The translations under genes were made by a program, and so were the position numbers. Positions 63,052 to 64,000 of a DNA stretch of 64,000 nt are shown here, piece by piece. Numbering within the stretch: the stretch's first letter is position 1; each line of letters opens with the position of its first letter. Below the pieces are notes generated by a model that saw only the letters and a program-made list of their open reading frames with translations, was not told the origin of the DNA and ran no database searches. Source of the DNA: Anaerolineaceae bacterium (GTDB taxonomy: Bacteria > Chloroflexota > Anaerolineae > Anaerolineales > Anaerolineaceae); NCBI GenBank assembly GCA_030653365.1, contig JAURZL010000007.1, positions 498,011-562,010 on the forward strand, written 5' to 3'.

Positions 63052-64000
63052 TTATTTTTTATTTTTTTTCGGTTTTTTTTCTAAAGCATGTTTAAGTACT
63101 TCATCAATTGTATCTACAAAAATGAATTGGATTGAGTTTTTCACCTCTTCGGGAATATCTTCATAATCTAGTTCATTTAATTTCGGAAGAATTACAGTTT
63201 TTATTCCGGATCGATGCGCTGCTAAAACCTTTTCTTTTATTCCACCAACAGGTAATACCTGACCTGTTAATGATATTTCTCCTGTCATTGCATAATCTGG
63301 TTTCACGAGCCGATTTGTAAACAAAGAAACTAATGAGGAAAACATGGTAACGCCAGCAGATGGTCCATCTTTTGGTTGAGCTCCAGCCGGGACGTGTAAA
63401 TGGATTTCAGTTTTAGAAAACAATTCGGTGTCAATATTTAATTCTTCAGATTTACTGCGCATGAGAGAAAGAGCAATTTGAGCAGATTCTTGCATCACCT
63501 TGCCTATCGAACCAGTAATCGTAAAGGATTTTGTTCCAACCATCTTTGTCGATTCGATAAATAAAACATCGCCTCCAAAAGGTGTCCAGGCAAGACCAGT
63601 GGCAACACCTGGAAATGCTGTCCTTCGTATAATTTCTTCTGTCTCGAAATATTTGGGTTTACCTAAAAATTCTCTTATAGTGGATACGCTTATTTCGGAT
63701 AAATCATTTTTTCCTTCTGCTATTTTTGTAGCAACTTTTCGACAAATATTCCCTATTTCTCTTTCCAGGTTTCTTACACCTGCTTCTTTGGTATACATCC
63801 TGATAATCGAATATATCGCATCGTCTGTAAAATTGATTTCATTTGGAAGGAGGCTATTTTCTCGTAATTGTCTTGGGATTAAATATCTCAAAGCAATATT
63901 CAACTTTTCATTTTCTGTATACCCAGATAAAAATATTATTTCCATTCGATCCAGTAATGGCGGAGGGATCGTACCAATTTGATTTGCGGTTGTCACAAAC
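63052..64000 (-). CDS. lon: ATP-dependent protease Lon, C-terminal part, truncated by window edge
   Basis: The frame is open to the window end, so the N-terminal and most of the AAA+ parts lie outside. What remains starts inside the ATPase module (FVTTANQIGTIPPPLLDRME, sensor and helical subdomain) and contains the complete proteolytic domain, with the catalytic Ser in PKDGPSAGVTMF and the catalytic Lys in VGGIKEKVLAA. The C-terminus is Lys-rich (KKPKKNKK). Lon degrades damaged and regulatory proteins in the cytoplasm. The PHP-AlbA_2 gene follows 36 bp downstream. Confidence 0.96.
   Translation of the reverse strand, partial: FVTTANQIGTIPPPLLDRMEIIFLSGYTENEKLNIALRYLIPRQLRENSLLPNEINFTDDAIYSIIRMYTKEAGVRNLEREIGNICRKVATKIAEGKNDLSEISVSTIREFLGKPKYFETEEIIRRTAFPGVATGLAWTPFGGDVLFIESTKMVGTKSFTITGSIGKVMQESAQIALSLMRSKSEELNIDTELFSKTEIHLHVPAGAQPKDGPSAGVTMFSSLVSLFTNRLVKPDYAMTGEISLTGQVLPVGGIKEKVLAAHRSGIKTVILPKLNELDYEDIPEEVKNSIQFIFVDTIDEVLKHALEKKPKKNKK

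Noticed and set aside
1-64000. tRNA, rRNA, tmRNA, CRISPR, insertion sequences or prophage
   Set aside because: I looked on both strands and found no cloverleaf-type sequence, regular repeat-spacer array, transposase or phage gene that I could support.

Overview
The window is AT-rich chromosomal DNA that looks like a member of the Chloroflexota, most likely class Anaerolineae. This is inferred from gene content: a split glycine decarboxylase (gcvPA/gcvPB), a membrane pyrophosphatase, an NBR1-Ig lipoprotein, SH3-domain envelope proteins, YfhO-type membrane proteins, a moxR-DUF58 pair and a lone Flp-type pilin. No outer-membrane or LPS genes, phage genes, IS elements, CRISPR arrays, tRNAs or rRNAs were seen. 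Both window edges cut genes: a C25-like peptidase on the left and lon on the right.

Layout: 1-4 kb holds the end of a C25-like protein and alaS. 4-12.6 kb is mostly minus strand: M17 aminopeptidase and a metallophosphoesterase, a Flp pilin, gcvH-gcvPA-gcvPB, and an FGGY kinase behind a FadR-like regulator with a candidate FadR operator. 12.7-20 kb holds a methyltransferase, a PPM phosphatase, a GT28-like protein, a GAF histidine kinase, a nucleoside-phosphorylase-like protein with an AhpD-like partner, and dus. 21-36.5 kb holds an NBR1-Ig lipoprotein, a rhodanese, PPK2, soluble PPase, a PadR regulator, ndk, a very acidic TPR protein, the primary sigma factor, the proton pyrophosphatase hppA, a pseudouridine synthase, DegV and prs. 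36.6-47.5 kb holds zwf, small envelope and zinc-ribbon proteins, and a plus-strand run from smpB to yggT that includes hutH, a Tat-exported L,D-transpeptidase, ccdA and pgeF-yggS. 47.5-60.5 kb holds a membrane-anchored NACHT-HEAT ATPase with a coiled-coil zinc-ribbon protein, a four-gene membrane-protein operon arranged A-B-A'-B', and moxR-DUF58. The right end carries mogA/moaB, a PHP-AlbA_2 fusion and lon.

Functional links: PPK2, soluble PPase, hppA, ndk and prs all handle phosphoanhydrides. Cell-envelope functions dominate 42-60 kb. Gene packing is tight, with 4-20 bp overlaps inside operons and several convergent genes that abut or overlap at their 3' ends.

Two features of the non-coding sequence stand out. 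First, three intergenic regions (near 12.75, 17.78 and 31.43 kb) carry the same roughly 80-90 nt element: a shared 5' box, a GGG, a long hairpin whose sequence varies while its pairing is kept, and a purine-rich 3' box that can pair back to the 5' box. I do not recognise it as a known RNA family. Second, at least nine genes have a -10 hexamer only 5-7 nt upstream of the start codon and no Shine-Dalgarno, which predicts leaderless mRNAs, while operon-internal genes mostly have clear GGAG-type sites.
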